33,963 nt of DNA from Oxalobacteraceae bacterium UBA4003 (lineage in GTDB: Bacteria > Pseudomonadota > Gammaproteobacteria > Burkholderiales > Burkholderiaceae_D): NCBI GenBank assembly GCA_002384815.1, contig DGBN01000055.1, positions 1 to 33,963 of the forward strand, written 5' to 3'. Within the stretch, counting starts at the first letter, position 1, and each line of letters starts with the position of its first letter. The translations under genes were made by a program, and so were the position numbers. Positions 15,178-22,513 of this stretch are shown here, in pieces. Under the pieces are notes generated by a model, which ran no database searches, was not told the DNA's origin, and saw nothing but the letters and a program-made list of their open reading frames with translations.

Positions 15178-16594
15178 TTGCAGCACTGGATGCAAGCACT
15201 TTTCCCATCTGAACGATGTGGATCTACAGGGGGAATTTGCAGAAGCCCGCCGCAGTTTGCGTGCCAGCATAGGTGGTAAGCCCACCAACGGAGCAGCAGG
15301 ACAAGCAGGCGTGACGCAACGCCCCCTGCCTTCCAAAAAAGCCGGTGAAAATTTTAGCCATTACTACATCCCGGCCAACAATAAAACCATCCACTGGGGG
15401 TATTTCAGCAAGTCTATGGAGCCGCTGCTGAAGATGGAGTCCGGCGATTACGCGACGATCGAAACTGTGACGCATCACTCCAATGACGATATCGATCGTA
15501 TGGTCAAGGGCGACGCCGGTGCCGAAAGCATCTTCCACTGGGATGCCAAGACCAAGGCAGTGGATCGCCGCGGCATGGGCCCGATGGACCACCCGCTGGG
15601 TGCGGGCGGCGGACTCGGCGTGCACGTGTGCACCGGTCCGATCTACATCAATGGTGCCGAACCGGGCGACGTGCTGGAAGTGCGCATCATCGACACAATG
15701 CAGCGTCCATCCGGCAATCCTGAGTTCCATGGCAAGAGCTTTGGGGTCAATGCGGCTGCCAACTGGGGCTTCCAATACAATAACCTCATCACCGAACCAA
15801 AAACGCGCGAAGTCATCACCATTTACGAGGTGGATGCAAGCGGTGAAAATACCTCGGCAAAGGCGGTCTACAATTATCGCTGGACACCGCAAACTGACCC
15901 TTGGGGCAAGGTGCACCCCATCATCGATTACCCGGGTGTTCCTGTCGACAAGCGCACGATCACGCCCAACTACGACGTTCTGAAGGGATACGAAATTCCC
16001 GTGCGTCCGCACTTCGGCCTGATCGGCGTGGCACCGGCCGAGGTGGAAGCCGCCTCGTCGAACCCGCCCAGCTACACCGGCGGAAATTTCGATAACTGGC
16101 GCATGGGCAAAGGTGCGACAGCCTTCTTCCCGGTCGCGACGAAAGGCGCGATGTTCTCGGTCGGCGATCCGCATGCTTCGCAAGGCGATGCAGAACTCTG
16201 CGGTACCGCAATCGAGTGCTCGCTGACCGGCCTGTTCCAGTTCATCCTGCATAAAAAAGCGGATCTGCCGGGCACCAAGCTTTACGACCTTGATTATCCC
16301 TTGCTCGAAACCGCCAGTGAACTGGTCGTACATGGTTTCAGCAGTCCGAATTACCTAAAGGAATTCGCCCATAGCGCGGATCCGGTAGCGGAGATTTGCA
16401 GCAGGTCTTCCCTCAACACGGCAATGACTGATGCCTTCAACAAGACGCGCCGATTCTTCATGAATACGCGCAACCTGTCCGAAGACGAAGCCATTTCGCT
16501 GATTTCGATTTCGGTCGACTTTGGCATCACGCAGGTCGTGGACGGCAACTGGGGCGTGCACGCCATCATCAAGAAAAGCATCTTCCCTAAATAA
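15164..16594 (+). CDS. Formamidase/acetamidase family (FmdA_AmdA) hydrolase
   Basis: This 476-residue cytoplasmic amide hydrolase of the FmdA/AmdA family is expected to release ammonia from a short amide. The exact substrate is unknown. Family hallmarks are CTGPIYINGAEPGDVLEVRI (mid-N-terminal), the DYPGVPV/RPHFGLIGVAP region and SVGDPHASQGDAELCGTAI (the GD-H-QGD-E signature). The closing region is ISVDFGITQVVDGNWGVHAI. The catalytic core begins near HYYIPANN (66). The preceding 65 residues are an added leader with a C-x3-C-x-H cluster (CSTGCKH, 6-12) that might bind metal. AGGAGA precedes the ATG. Two XapX genes follow, and a regulator carrying a paralogous amidase domain lies downstream. 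No Gap-type amide channel or ABC transporter is adjacent. Confidence 0.9.
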   Translation: MSDHICSTGCKHFSHLNDVDLQGEFAEARRSLRASIGGKPTNGAAGQAGVTQRPLPSKKAGENFSHYYIPANNKTIHWGYFSKSMEPLLKMESGDYATIETVTHHSNDDIDRMVKGDAGAESIFHWDAKTKAVDRRGMGPMDHPLGAGGGLGVHVCTGPIYINGAEPGDVLEVRIIDTMQRPSGNPEFHGKSFGVNAAANWGFQYNNLITEPKTREVITIYEVDASGENTSAKAVYNYRWTPQTDPWGKVHPIIDYPGVPVDKRTITPNYDVLKGYEIPVRPHFGLIGVAPAEVEAASSNPPSYTGGNFDNWRMGKGATAFFPVATKGAMFSVGDPHASQGDAELCGTAIECSLTGLFQFILHKKADLPGTKLYDLDYPLLETASELVVHGFSSPNYLKEFAHSADPVAEICSRSSLNTAMTDAFNKTRRFFMNTRNLSEDEAISLISISVDFGITQVVDGNWGVHAIIKKSIFPK

Positions 16595-16604
16595 TCGCGC
16601 CGTC

Positions 16605-16629
16605 GCGCCGGCGGAAAAACTGCCGGCGC
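16605..16629 (+). promoter_or_regulatory. Intercistronic hairpin between amidase and first XapX gene
   Basis: GCGCCGGC (16605-16612) and GCCGGCGC (16622-16629) form a perfect, very GC-rich 8-bp stem with loop GGAAAAACT. No U-tract follows. A strong AAGGAGGAG ribosome site comes shortly after. This favours mRNA stabilisation of the amidase 3' end, or differential expression, over termination. Confidence 0.5.
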
Positions 16630-16686
16630 ACTTTCAAAACGCTGGGAAAGAAATTTGCCGAAAGGCTTTTATAAGGAGGAGCAACA

Positions 16687-16896
16687 ATGAAACCGGAACA
16701 CGTCTATGTAGGTAGAAATGAAATCGTGGCACTGGTGGTGGGCCTGATCACGGGCACGCTGTACACGTGGCTGAGTTTGCCGATTCCCGCACCACCTGTC
16801 CTCGGCGGCATCATGGCGATCATCTTTACGTACGTCGGTTACCTGATCGTACAGTTGGTTCGCAAGGCTGTCGTATTTGGCCCGCCGAAAGAGTGA
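16687..16896 (+). CDS. Small XapX/DUF1427-like membrane protein, first of a pair
   Basis: This 69-residue protein has two hydrophobic helices (about 13-31 and 38-58) joined by a tight proline turn, PIPAPPVLGGI (32-42). That motif is diagnostic, as I recall, of the XapX/DUF1427 domain. The helices are rich in Gly and small residues, which suits close packing or oligomerisation. Positive charges at both ends (K2, H5, R10; R59, K60, K68) predict both termini in the cytoplasm. The AAGGAGGAG ribosome site is among the strongest in the window. Function is unknown. Its place between an amidase and an amidase-linked regulator suggests a membrane role in amide or ammonium movement. That is inference. 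Confidence 0.8.
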   Translation: MKPEHVYVGRNEIVALVVGLITGTLYTWLSLPIPAPPVLGGIMAIIFTYVGYLIVQLVRKAVVFGPPKE

Positions 16897-16941
16897 TCTG
16901 TCTTTCGAAACAATCATTCCATAAAAAAACAGGAGACACGC

Positions 16942-17136
16942 ATGATTGAAATTGGCTTTGGCTCAACTGAACTGCTGGCGTCTGGCGTCGGTCTGGTTAC
17001 CGGCTTGCTCTATACGTCGGTGCGCGCTCCGATTCCGGCGCCCAACGTGCTTGGCGGCATCTTCGCCATTGTGGGCACCTTTATCGGCTATCTTGCCGTT
17101 GCAGCGATGCGCGGCCAACTGGTTTTTGTAGGTTAG
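16942..17136 (+). CDS. Small XapX/DUF1427-like membrane protein, second of a pair
   Basis: This 64-residue protein is a clear paralogue of the preceding gene. It has two helices (about 9-27 and 35-56) around PIPAPNVLGGI (30-40). It differs in charge: an acidic N-terminus (E3, E10), one Arg in the turn side (R28) and one after helix 2 (R57). Its topology is therefore less clear and could be opposite to its partner, as in paired small transporters. CAGGAGA lies 7 nt before the ATG. The 45-bp spacing from the first gene and the terminator at 17147-17168 make it the last gene of the amidase transcript. Confidence 0.8.
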   Translation: MIEIGFGSTELLASGVGLVTGLLYTSVRAPIPAPNVLGGIFAIVGTFIGYLAVAAMRGQLVFVG

Positions 17137-17146
17137 GAACCTCCTT

Positions 17147-17168
17147 TGGCGGGTTCCCGCCATTTTTT
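17147..17168 (+). terminator. Terminator of the amidase-XapX operon
   Basis: TGGCGG (17147-17152) pairs with CCGCCA (17157-17162) around a GTTC loop and is followed by six T residues. Confidence 0.9.
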
Positions 17169-17178
17169 ATAAGCAAGG

Positions 17179-17197
17179 TTTTGCACACTGTGCAAAA
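17179..17197. promoter_or_regulatory. 19-bp perfect palindrome upstream of the regulator gene
   Basis: TTTTGCACA-C-TGTGCAAAA is a 9-bp perfect inverted repeat around one central base, about 220 bp upstream of the AraC::amidase start. It lacks a following T-run on the plus strand beyond its own arm and has the symmetry of a dimer operator. It lies 11 bp after the operon terminator. Confidence 0.5.
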
Positions 17198-17221
17198 AAA
17201 ACAGTCGATAGGGGTGTGTGT

Positions 17222-17349
17222 ACTTCCGGAAAAAGGTTGGACGAAAAACAGGGTTTGAAGGTCATGAGATCATGAAGGCCCTGGAAATAGTCAGCTGACA
17301 ATTCCGGAAGTCCCCTTCGCTTCCATAAAAAATGTGTCACCCGGCGTGA
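17222..17349. promoter_or_regulatory. Cluster of short dyads in the regulator's upstream region
   Basis: ACTTCCGGAA (17222-17231) recurs inverted as TTCCGGAAGT (17302-17311), with centres 78 bp apart. Between and after them are TCATGA-GA-TCATGA (17262-17275), the perfect palindrome GTCAGCTGAC (17290-17299) and TCAC-N5-GTGA (17337-17349). I see no clear -35/-10 pair. The density of symmetric elements suggests operator sites for the downstream regulator or another factor. Confidence 0.4.
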
Positions 17350-17418
17350 TAAGGCTGGATTCTCCTGCTTCAGTTACCCTAGTATTGGCAAGGGAGATTG
17401 ATAACGAAAGGTCCAGGC

Positions 17419-19815
17419 ATGCACGATGATTCACATACATTTTCCACCGATGCATTTCCAGTCGAGCTGCGTGAAGCTGCGTGGCAGAACGCACTTGCCA
17501 GTCTTGCATTGAAGTCGGAGATCGCAAGCAAGAACAAGGCGTCTCTGGTGGGCTATGTCACCTTCGGTGTTTCTCAGCCGGGCTCGGTATTCAGTGCGCT
17601 GAACGCATCTCCCCAGGTTTTTTCCGCGCGAGATTCTGCCATGCTCATGCGCACGGATTCCGTGACCGCATTCGTGCTGTTTGATGGCGCCGGACAAATT
17701 GACGTGGGTGCCGAAACTGCTGCCGTTTCATCCGGGGATATTTATCTGCTGGATTCATCCCGCAAATGGAGACTCGAGCTTGCTTCCTCATTTCGTGCCT
17801 CGGTTATCCGCCTGGAGAAGGCCAATTTTATCTCCCGATTGATGCATACCGGGAAGACGGATATTTGCAGGATTTCTTCGGCATCCGGTATCGGCAACAT
17901 CGCGTTTGAATTTGTAAAGACGATCACGTCCCAGCTAGTTTCACTTGGTCCGGATGATCTGGAACAGATGGAAGGTGCGCTGGGTGCGATGTTTGTGGCA
18001 AGTCTTGCGCACAAGGATGAAGACGATGGCGAGCAATCGACTTCGATGCAGCTTAGCCATTTAAGACGTATCTGTCGAACGATAGAAGCAAGATTGACCG
18101 ACCCGCTCCTGTCGGCTGTGGATATTGCAAAGTCCGAGCAATTGTCTGCCCGTTACCTGCAAAAATTGTTTGCTTCTGCCGGGACGACTTTTGGCGAGTA
18201 CGTAAAGAAAAGACGTCTGGACCGATGCCGGATCGATTTGTCCGGCAAGAGTCTCAAGCACCTGACGATTTCCGAGCTTTGTTTCCGCTGGGGCTTCAAT
18301 GATGCTGCCAACTTCAGCCGGGCATTTCATCTGGAGTATGGCGTTTCTCCCAAAGTATACAGATCGCAGCCGCGATCCGCAGGGAAGAGATATGAGCTGA
18401 GAGGTCGCCCCGATCCTTCTTCAGCCGAACATGCCAAGAATATCCTGGCGCAGCAGGAGGAGCTGCCACGCAATGCGCGTTTTGCCGAGGTGCTGGTTGA
18501 GGCCGCACTTCTGGAAACCACGCTTGCGCTCACACCAAAGAGTTCTTCTCCGCACAAGGACGATGCAGGAACACATTACTACATTCCGGCTTCCGCGAAG
18601 ACCGTGCATTGGGGCTACTTCAGCAGTCTCATCAAGCCCATCCTGTCGGTCAATTCCGGTGACTGTCTGACGATAGAGACGATTACCCAGCATGCCTATG
18701 ATGATTATGAAAGGATGATCCAGGACGATGCGGGCGCTGAAAGCATCTTCTTTTGGGACAAGGAGAAAAAGGCGATTGATCGCAGAGGGGCAGGTCCTAT
18801 TGATGCCTCTATATTCGGGCGTGGTGCGGGCGAAGGATTCGGGGTGCATATATGCACCGGGCCTGTGTACGTAAAGAATGCCGAACCCGGCGATGTGCTG
18901 GAGATCCGTATTCTCGATGTGATGCCGAGGCCGGCGGCCAATCCGAAGTTTGCCGGCCAGTCATTTGGCAGCAATGCCGCATCCTGGTGGGGCTTCCATT
19001 ATCACGATCTGCTGACGGAGCCCAAGCCCCGAGAGGTGGTGACCATTTACGAAATCCTGGATGCCGACCATGGCAGCTGTGCCAGGGCGGTATACAACTT
19101 TCGCTGGACTCCGCAAACCGATCCGTTTGGTGTGGTTCATGAAACCATCGATTATCCGGGCGTGCCGGTTGACCACGACAGCATCGTCAAGGATTTTGAG
19201 ATTCTAAAAAGCGTCCGTATTCCCGTTCGTCCGCATTTTGGTGTGCTTGCCGTAGCGCCGGCACACGAAGATCCCATCGATTCGGTTCCACCAAGCTATT
19301 TCGGCGGCAATCTTGATAACTGGCGCGCAGCCAAAGGTGCCAAATTGTATTTGCCGGTGTCAGTCGCTGGCGCGCTCTTTTCAGTAGGTGACCCGCATGC
19401 ATCGCAAGGCGATTCCGAATTGTGCGGTACGGCTCTCGAATGTTCTCTGACGGGGAAATTTCAGCTCGTCCTGCACAAGAAAAAAGATCTGGAAGGAGGC
19501 TTCTTCGCCGATCTGGATTATCCGTTTCTTGAGACTGAAACAGAATGGGTGATACAGGGATTTAGCTACGCCAATCATCTCGCGCAACTGGGGCCGCTGG
19601 CACAAACCGATGTCTATAAAAAGACGTCACTGGATATGGCGATGCGGGATGCCTTCCGCAAGGTGCGCCGTTATTTCATGACGGCGCACAAGCTGACCGA
19701 GGATGAAGCCATTTCCGTGATTTCGGTGGGCGTGGATTTTGGCGTCACGCAAGTCGTGAATGGTAACTGGGGCGTACACGCGATCATACGGAAATCAATT
19801 TTCCCCGATATCTGA
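17419..19815 (+). CDS. AraC-family regulator fused to a complete formamidase/acetamidase domain
   Basis: This 798-residue fusion has three parts. Residues about 1-200 resemble the AraC-binding-like sensor of FeaR/NphR-type regulators. Residues about 213-316 are an AraC/XylS DNA-binding domain (two HTHs: LLSAVDIAKSEQLSARYLQK and ISELCFRWGFNDAANFSRAF, ending GVSPKVYR). A linker of about 65 residues leads to a full amidase domain (386-798). This domain aligns end to end with the standalone enzyme's residues 66-476; 29 of the first 50 aligned residues are identical. The FmdA signature SVGDPHASQGDSELCGTAL is intact, so it may still bind or hydrolyse the amide. ATG 17419 follows GAAAGG with good spacing. 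An upstream in-frame TTG (17398) is less likely. I infer a transcription factor that senses amides through an enzyme-derived domain. Confidence 0.9.
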   Translation: MHDDSHTFSTDAFPVELREAAWQNALASLALKSEIASKNKASLVGYVTFGVSQPGSVFSALNASPQVFSARDSAMLMRTDSVTAFVLFDGAGQIDVGAETAAVSSGDIYLLDSSRKWRLELASSFRASVIRLEKANFISRLMHTGKTDICRISSASGIGNIAFEFVKTITSQLVSLGPDDLEQMEGALGAMFVASLAHKDEDDGEQSTSMQLSHLRRICRTIEARLTDPLLSAVDIAKSEQLSARYLQKLFASAGTTFGEYVKKRRLDRCRIDLSGKSLKHLTISELCFRWGFNDAANFSRAFHLEYGVSPKVYRSQPRSAGKRYELRGRPDPSSAEHAKNILAQQEELPRNARFAEVLVEAALLETTLALTPKSSSPHKDDAGTHYYIPASAKTVHWGYFSSLIKPILSVNSGDCLTIETITQHAYDDYERMIQDDAGAESIFFWDKEKKAIDRRGAGPIDASIFGRGAGEGFGVHICTGPVYVKNAEPGDVLEIRILDVMPRPAANPKFAGQSFGSNAASWWGFHYHDLLTEPKPREVVTIYEILDADHGSCARAVYNFRWTPQTDPFGVVHETIDYPGVPVDHDSIVKDFEILKSVRIPVRPHFGVLAVAPAHEDPIDSVPPSYFGGNLDNWRAAKGAKLYLPVSVAGALFSVGDPHASQGDSELCGTALECSLTGKFQLVLHKKKDLEGGFFADLDYPFLETETEWVIQGFSYANHLAQLGPLAQTDVYKKTSLDMAMRDAFRKVRRYFMTAHKLTEDEAISVISVGVDFGVTQVVNGNWGVHAIIRKSIFPDI

Positions 19816-20048
19816 TGCCGCCACTTCCCCCGCCTTGCAGTTTGTTGTTGCCGTAAACATGCATAGCGCATGCGCCTGCGTGCTCGGGAAATGCAATATT
19901 TTTCAATATGGGTGATGCAGTAAAAAAACAAATCGCTTCAACTGCATATGAATATGGATTGCTGGCAGTTGTTAAAAAAGAGATCGCAATCCGGTGAAAG
20001 AATCCATTCCTCCTTTGCACTGAATGGTGCTTTGGGGTTTTTGATCGA

Positions 20049-20231
20049 TTACGTGGATGCTTTCGGATTCCCGGCAGGCTTGGCTTGCCCTGCTTCATTG
20101 ATTGTCAAAAGTCGTTCTGCATGCTTCTTCAGGCTTGCTTCGTCAGAGCCTGGCTGATTGTGAAGAATGACGTGCAACTCGCAAATACCGATTTTCGACA
20201 ACGTTTTGTGCGTTGCCGGACAAGATCGCAT
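20049..20231 (-). CDS. Possible small protein (60 aa), unknown function
   Basis: This minus-strand frame of 60 residues starts MRSCPATHKTLSKIGICELH and ends in a polar NEAGQAKPAGNPKAST tail. A helical-looking SLKKHAERLLTINEAG stretch lies in the middle. An AGGAG with 9-nt spacing precedes the ATG, better than most ribosome sites in this window. I recognise no family. It is divergent from the porin and would share the dyad region at 20255-20288. It could also be chance. The remaining part of the 19816-20335 gap holds the perfect palindrome GCGCATGCGC (19866-19875) and no other coding signal. Confidence 0.35.
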   Translation of the reverse strand: MRSCPATHKTLSKIGICELHVILHNQPGSDEASLKKHAERLLTINEAGQAKPAGNPKAST

Positions 20232-20254
20232 TGCTCTTCTCTCCTAGTATCGAT

Positions 20255-20288
20255 AAACCAAATCAGTGACTGACATTCTGGTTGGTTT
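20255..20288. promoter_or_regulatory. Nested dyads upstream of the porin
   Basis: AAACCAA (20255-20261) and TTGGTTT (20282-20288) are perfectly inverted. Inside them lies the palindrome TCAGT-G-ACTGA (20263-20273). The element sits 48 bp upstream of the porin ATG and just upstream of the divergent 60-aa frame, a good place for an operator. Confidence 0.45.
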
Positions 20289-20335
20289 AATCGCGTGTTC
20301 AAGCACGTAGATATATCAATAATAGAGGAGAGACA

Positions 20336-21556
20336 ATGAAGGAAATCAAGCCACTTGCTTCAAGAAGCAAGTCTTCAATGACGTCGGTAAGGCGCGCTGC
20401 GATGGGTAGTGTGCTGGGTCTTGCGACGATCGCATTTTCAATGACTGCCTTGGCGCAGACCTCGATACAGGTGGGTGGCACGATCGATGCCTATGCCGGT
20501 TCCATCAAGCGTAGCGGCGACACTGCGAGCACATCGGGTGTGAACAGCAGCGGCATGGAAACTTCATGGTGGGGTTTCAAGGGCAAGGAGGAACTTGGCG
20601 GCGGCTTGCAGGCGCATTTTGCATTGACCGGTTTCCTCCGTCCCGATGTCGGCGCTCAGGGGCGCTTCAATTCGGATGGGATGTTTACACGGGATGCCAA
20701 CGTAGGGTTGTCCGGTTCATTTGGCCGGGTGTCTGTGGGACGTGATCTGGCACCAAACTTCATTCCTACCCTGACGTTCAGCCCATTCGGTGGCTCATTT
20801 GCATTCGCTCCACTTGAACTGCATACGCAAACGCCATCAGGTAGTTATCGCGGTCAAGCCTGGTCGCCGACTGTTTCCGGCGATACGGGATGGAGCAACG
20901 AGATCATGTACGTTATGCCGAAACTCGGAGGTTTTACCACCAGCCTGTTCTTTCAATTTGGCGAGCAGGCTGGAAATTCCGGCAAGAATAACTACGGTGC
21001 GAATACGATGTATGAGCAGGGGCCGCTTTCTTTCGGAGCTTATTTCCAATCCGTAAAGGTCAATAATCCATCCGACTCCGTCATCAGCGGCGATTCGCAG
21101 GTTTTTACGTTTACGCCTTATAACCGAGTGAGTGGAGCGACCTATACCCTGGCTGCGTCAAGGAATGACACGTGGTTTGTAGGCGGTGCCTATGATCTGC
21201 AATTCATGAAGCTTTTTGGGACGCTGAACTATTCGACTGCCCGCTTGATTGGGGCTGCAAACGACAGCCAATACGATCTGAAATCGAATACGGTTCAACT
21301 GGGTGCCAGCGTGCCGCTAGGCAAAGGTTCTGTGCTGTTTTCTTGGGCGCGAACCAATGTGAAGGCAGATGGCGACTTCAGTGCCGTGTTGGGAGACGCG
21401 GGCGTAAAATCGTCGATAGTTCGCAATACCGCCTCGCTGGGGTATGACTACTTCCTCTCCAAACGTACCGATGTCTATAGCGTTGTCAGTTACGACAAGC
21501 TGACAGATCAATCCAGCGGCGTCAGTTTTGGCGTGGGCATTCGTCAGCGATTTTAA
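20336..21556 (+). CDS. Outer-membrane general porin (Gram-negative porin family)
   Basis: This 406-residue trimeric-type beta-barrel porin is of the betaproteobacterial OmpC-like family (Porin_4). The long signal peptide (1-40) has a basic N-region and ends TALAQ, with predicted cleavage before Q41. The mature protein opens SIQVGGTIDAYAGSIKRSG and carries the typical SSGMETSWWGFKGKEELGGGLQA-type early strands (split by the conserved WWGFKG). It ends SFGVGIRQRF with the terminal Phe needed for BamA recognition. GAGGAGAG precedes the ATG. It lies downstream of the amidase regulator, behind a dyad-rich region, so it may supply the amide across the outer membrane. That link is contextual only. 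Confidence 0.92.
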   Translation: MKEIKPLASRSKSSMTSVRRAAMGSVLGLATIAFSMTALAQTSIQVGGTIDAYAGSIKRSGDTASTSGVNSSGMETSWWGFKGKEELGGGLQAHFALTGFLRPDVGAQGRFNSDGMFTRDANVGLSGSFGRVSVGRDLAPNFIPTLTFSPFGGSFAFAPLELHTQTPSGSYRGQAWSPTVSGDTGWSNEIMYVMPKLGGFTTSLFFQFGEQAGNSGKNNYGANTMYEQGPLSFGAYFQSVKVNNPSDSVISGDSQVFTFTPYNRVSGATYTLAASRNDTWFVGGAYDLQFMKLFGTLNYSTARLIGAANDSQYDLKSNTVQLGASVPLGKGSVLFSWARTNVKADGDFSAVLGDAGVKSSIVRNTASLGYDYFLSKRTDVYSVVSYDKLTDQSSGVSFGVGIRQRF

Positions 21557-21561
21557 GGTTT

Positions 21562-21594
21562 TCATCAGGGTAGTGCGGCTGCCTGCCCTGATGA
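21562..21594 (+). terminator. Stem-loop downstream of the porin
   Basis: TCATCAGGG (21562-21570) and CCCTGATGA (21586-21594) form a perfect 9-bp stem with a 15-nt loop, starting 5 bp after the stop codon. There is no T-run, so it may be a Rho-assisted terminator or 3'-end stabiliser. From here to 21815 I see no gene. Confidence 0.5.
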
Positions 21595-21815
21595 GCAATA
21601 CTTGTTTTCAATTTCTGCAAAAATCTGACGGAGCGCCTTGTTGAAATCGGGCGTGATGTTGTCAATCTTGTTTGATCGTCTTGGTTCGTCATCCTGCGAA
21701 GCATGAGGTTTGAGGCTTATTGCCGATTAAATTTCAATATGCTTTGGGTAAATGCCAACAAATGTGACGATATTGGAGTGAATCGTAAAACATTGTTTCA
21801 TTTTCATGTGGAAAC

Positions 21816-21843
21816 TAAAGTTTGGCGATATGACTGCCGATAA
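21816..21843 (+). promoter_or_regulatory. Sigma-28 (FliA) flagellar class III promoter for cheW-mcp
   Basis: TAAAGTTT (21816-21823), a 12-bp spacer and GCCGATAA (21836-21843) match both FliA consensus boxes exactly, with the spacer one base longer than the enterobacterial optimum. It lies about 120 bp upstream of cheW, which fits coexpression of this chemotaxis pair with flagella. Confidence 0.85.
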
Positions 21844-21961
21844 ACATGCATGCAGCAATCATTGTGATGTGACATTGGCGGCAAATTTCCCCACTCCCTC
21901 TTTACCTATTGCGCATGCCTTGCTTTTACAGGAGGTGCGCGAGCATTCTGGATAGCTCCCC

Positions 21962-22438
21962 ATGCAAGACAAGCAACAATCCCTGAACGGGAACGAAGTA
22001 TTGGCCTTTACTCTGGGTCAGGAAGAGTACGGCATCGATATTCTGAAGGTGCAGGAAATTCGCGGTTACGACGCAGTGACCAGGATCGCCAATGCACCTG
22101 AATTCATCAAGGGTGTGATCAATCTGCGCGGCGTGATCGTGCCCATCGTTGACATGCGCATCATGTTCAATCTGGGCCAGCCCAGCTACGATCAATTCAC
22201 CGTTGTCATTATTCTCAATATCGGCAGTCGCGTGGTCGGGATGGTGGTCGATAGTGTTTCCGATGTGATCACGCTCAGTGCGGAACAAATCAAGCCGGCG
22301 CCGCAAATGGGCACGACGATGAAGTCCGATTATCTGCTCGGTCTGGGCACGATAGAAGAGCGCATGCTGATTCTGGTCGACATCGATTTGTTGATGTCTT
22401 CGTCGGATATGGGACTGATCGAAAAAATCGCTGCCTGA
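21962..22438 (+). CDS. cheW: Chemotaxis coupling protein CheW
   Basis: This 158-residue adaptor links chemoreceptors to the kinase CheA at the inner-membrane signalling array. The CheW fold is recognisable throughout: LAFTLGQEEYGIDILKVQEI, then NAPEFIKGVINLRGVIVPIV with the conserved NLRG, followed by VVDSVSDV and a C-terminal MLILVDID strand. The ATG has no nearby ribosome site. A perfect AGGAGGT lies about 25 nt upstream, separated by a possible GAGC-N10-GCTC hairpin (21941-21958). The gene is 75 bp upstream of a receptor gene, under the sigma-28 promoter at 21816. Confidence 0.97.
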   Translation: MQDKQQSLNGNEVLAFTLGQEEYGIDILKVQEIRGYDAVTRIANAPEFIKGVINLRGVIVPIVDMRIMFNLGQPSYDQFTVVIILNIGSRVVGMVVDSVSDVITLSAEQIKPAPQMGTTMKSDYLLGLGTIEERMLILVDIDLLMSSSDMGLIEKIAA

Positions 22439-22513
22439 TTTTTCCGGATGTGGCGCACTTTTTGTACCGCTTACTTTTTAATACCGCAATAAATTTATAC
22501 GATCGAGTAAAAA

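Noticed and set aside
19784..20098. 104-codon minus-strand frame after the fused regulator
   Set aside because: It overlaps the regulator's 3' end antisense, lacks a ribosome site, and its composition looks random.
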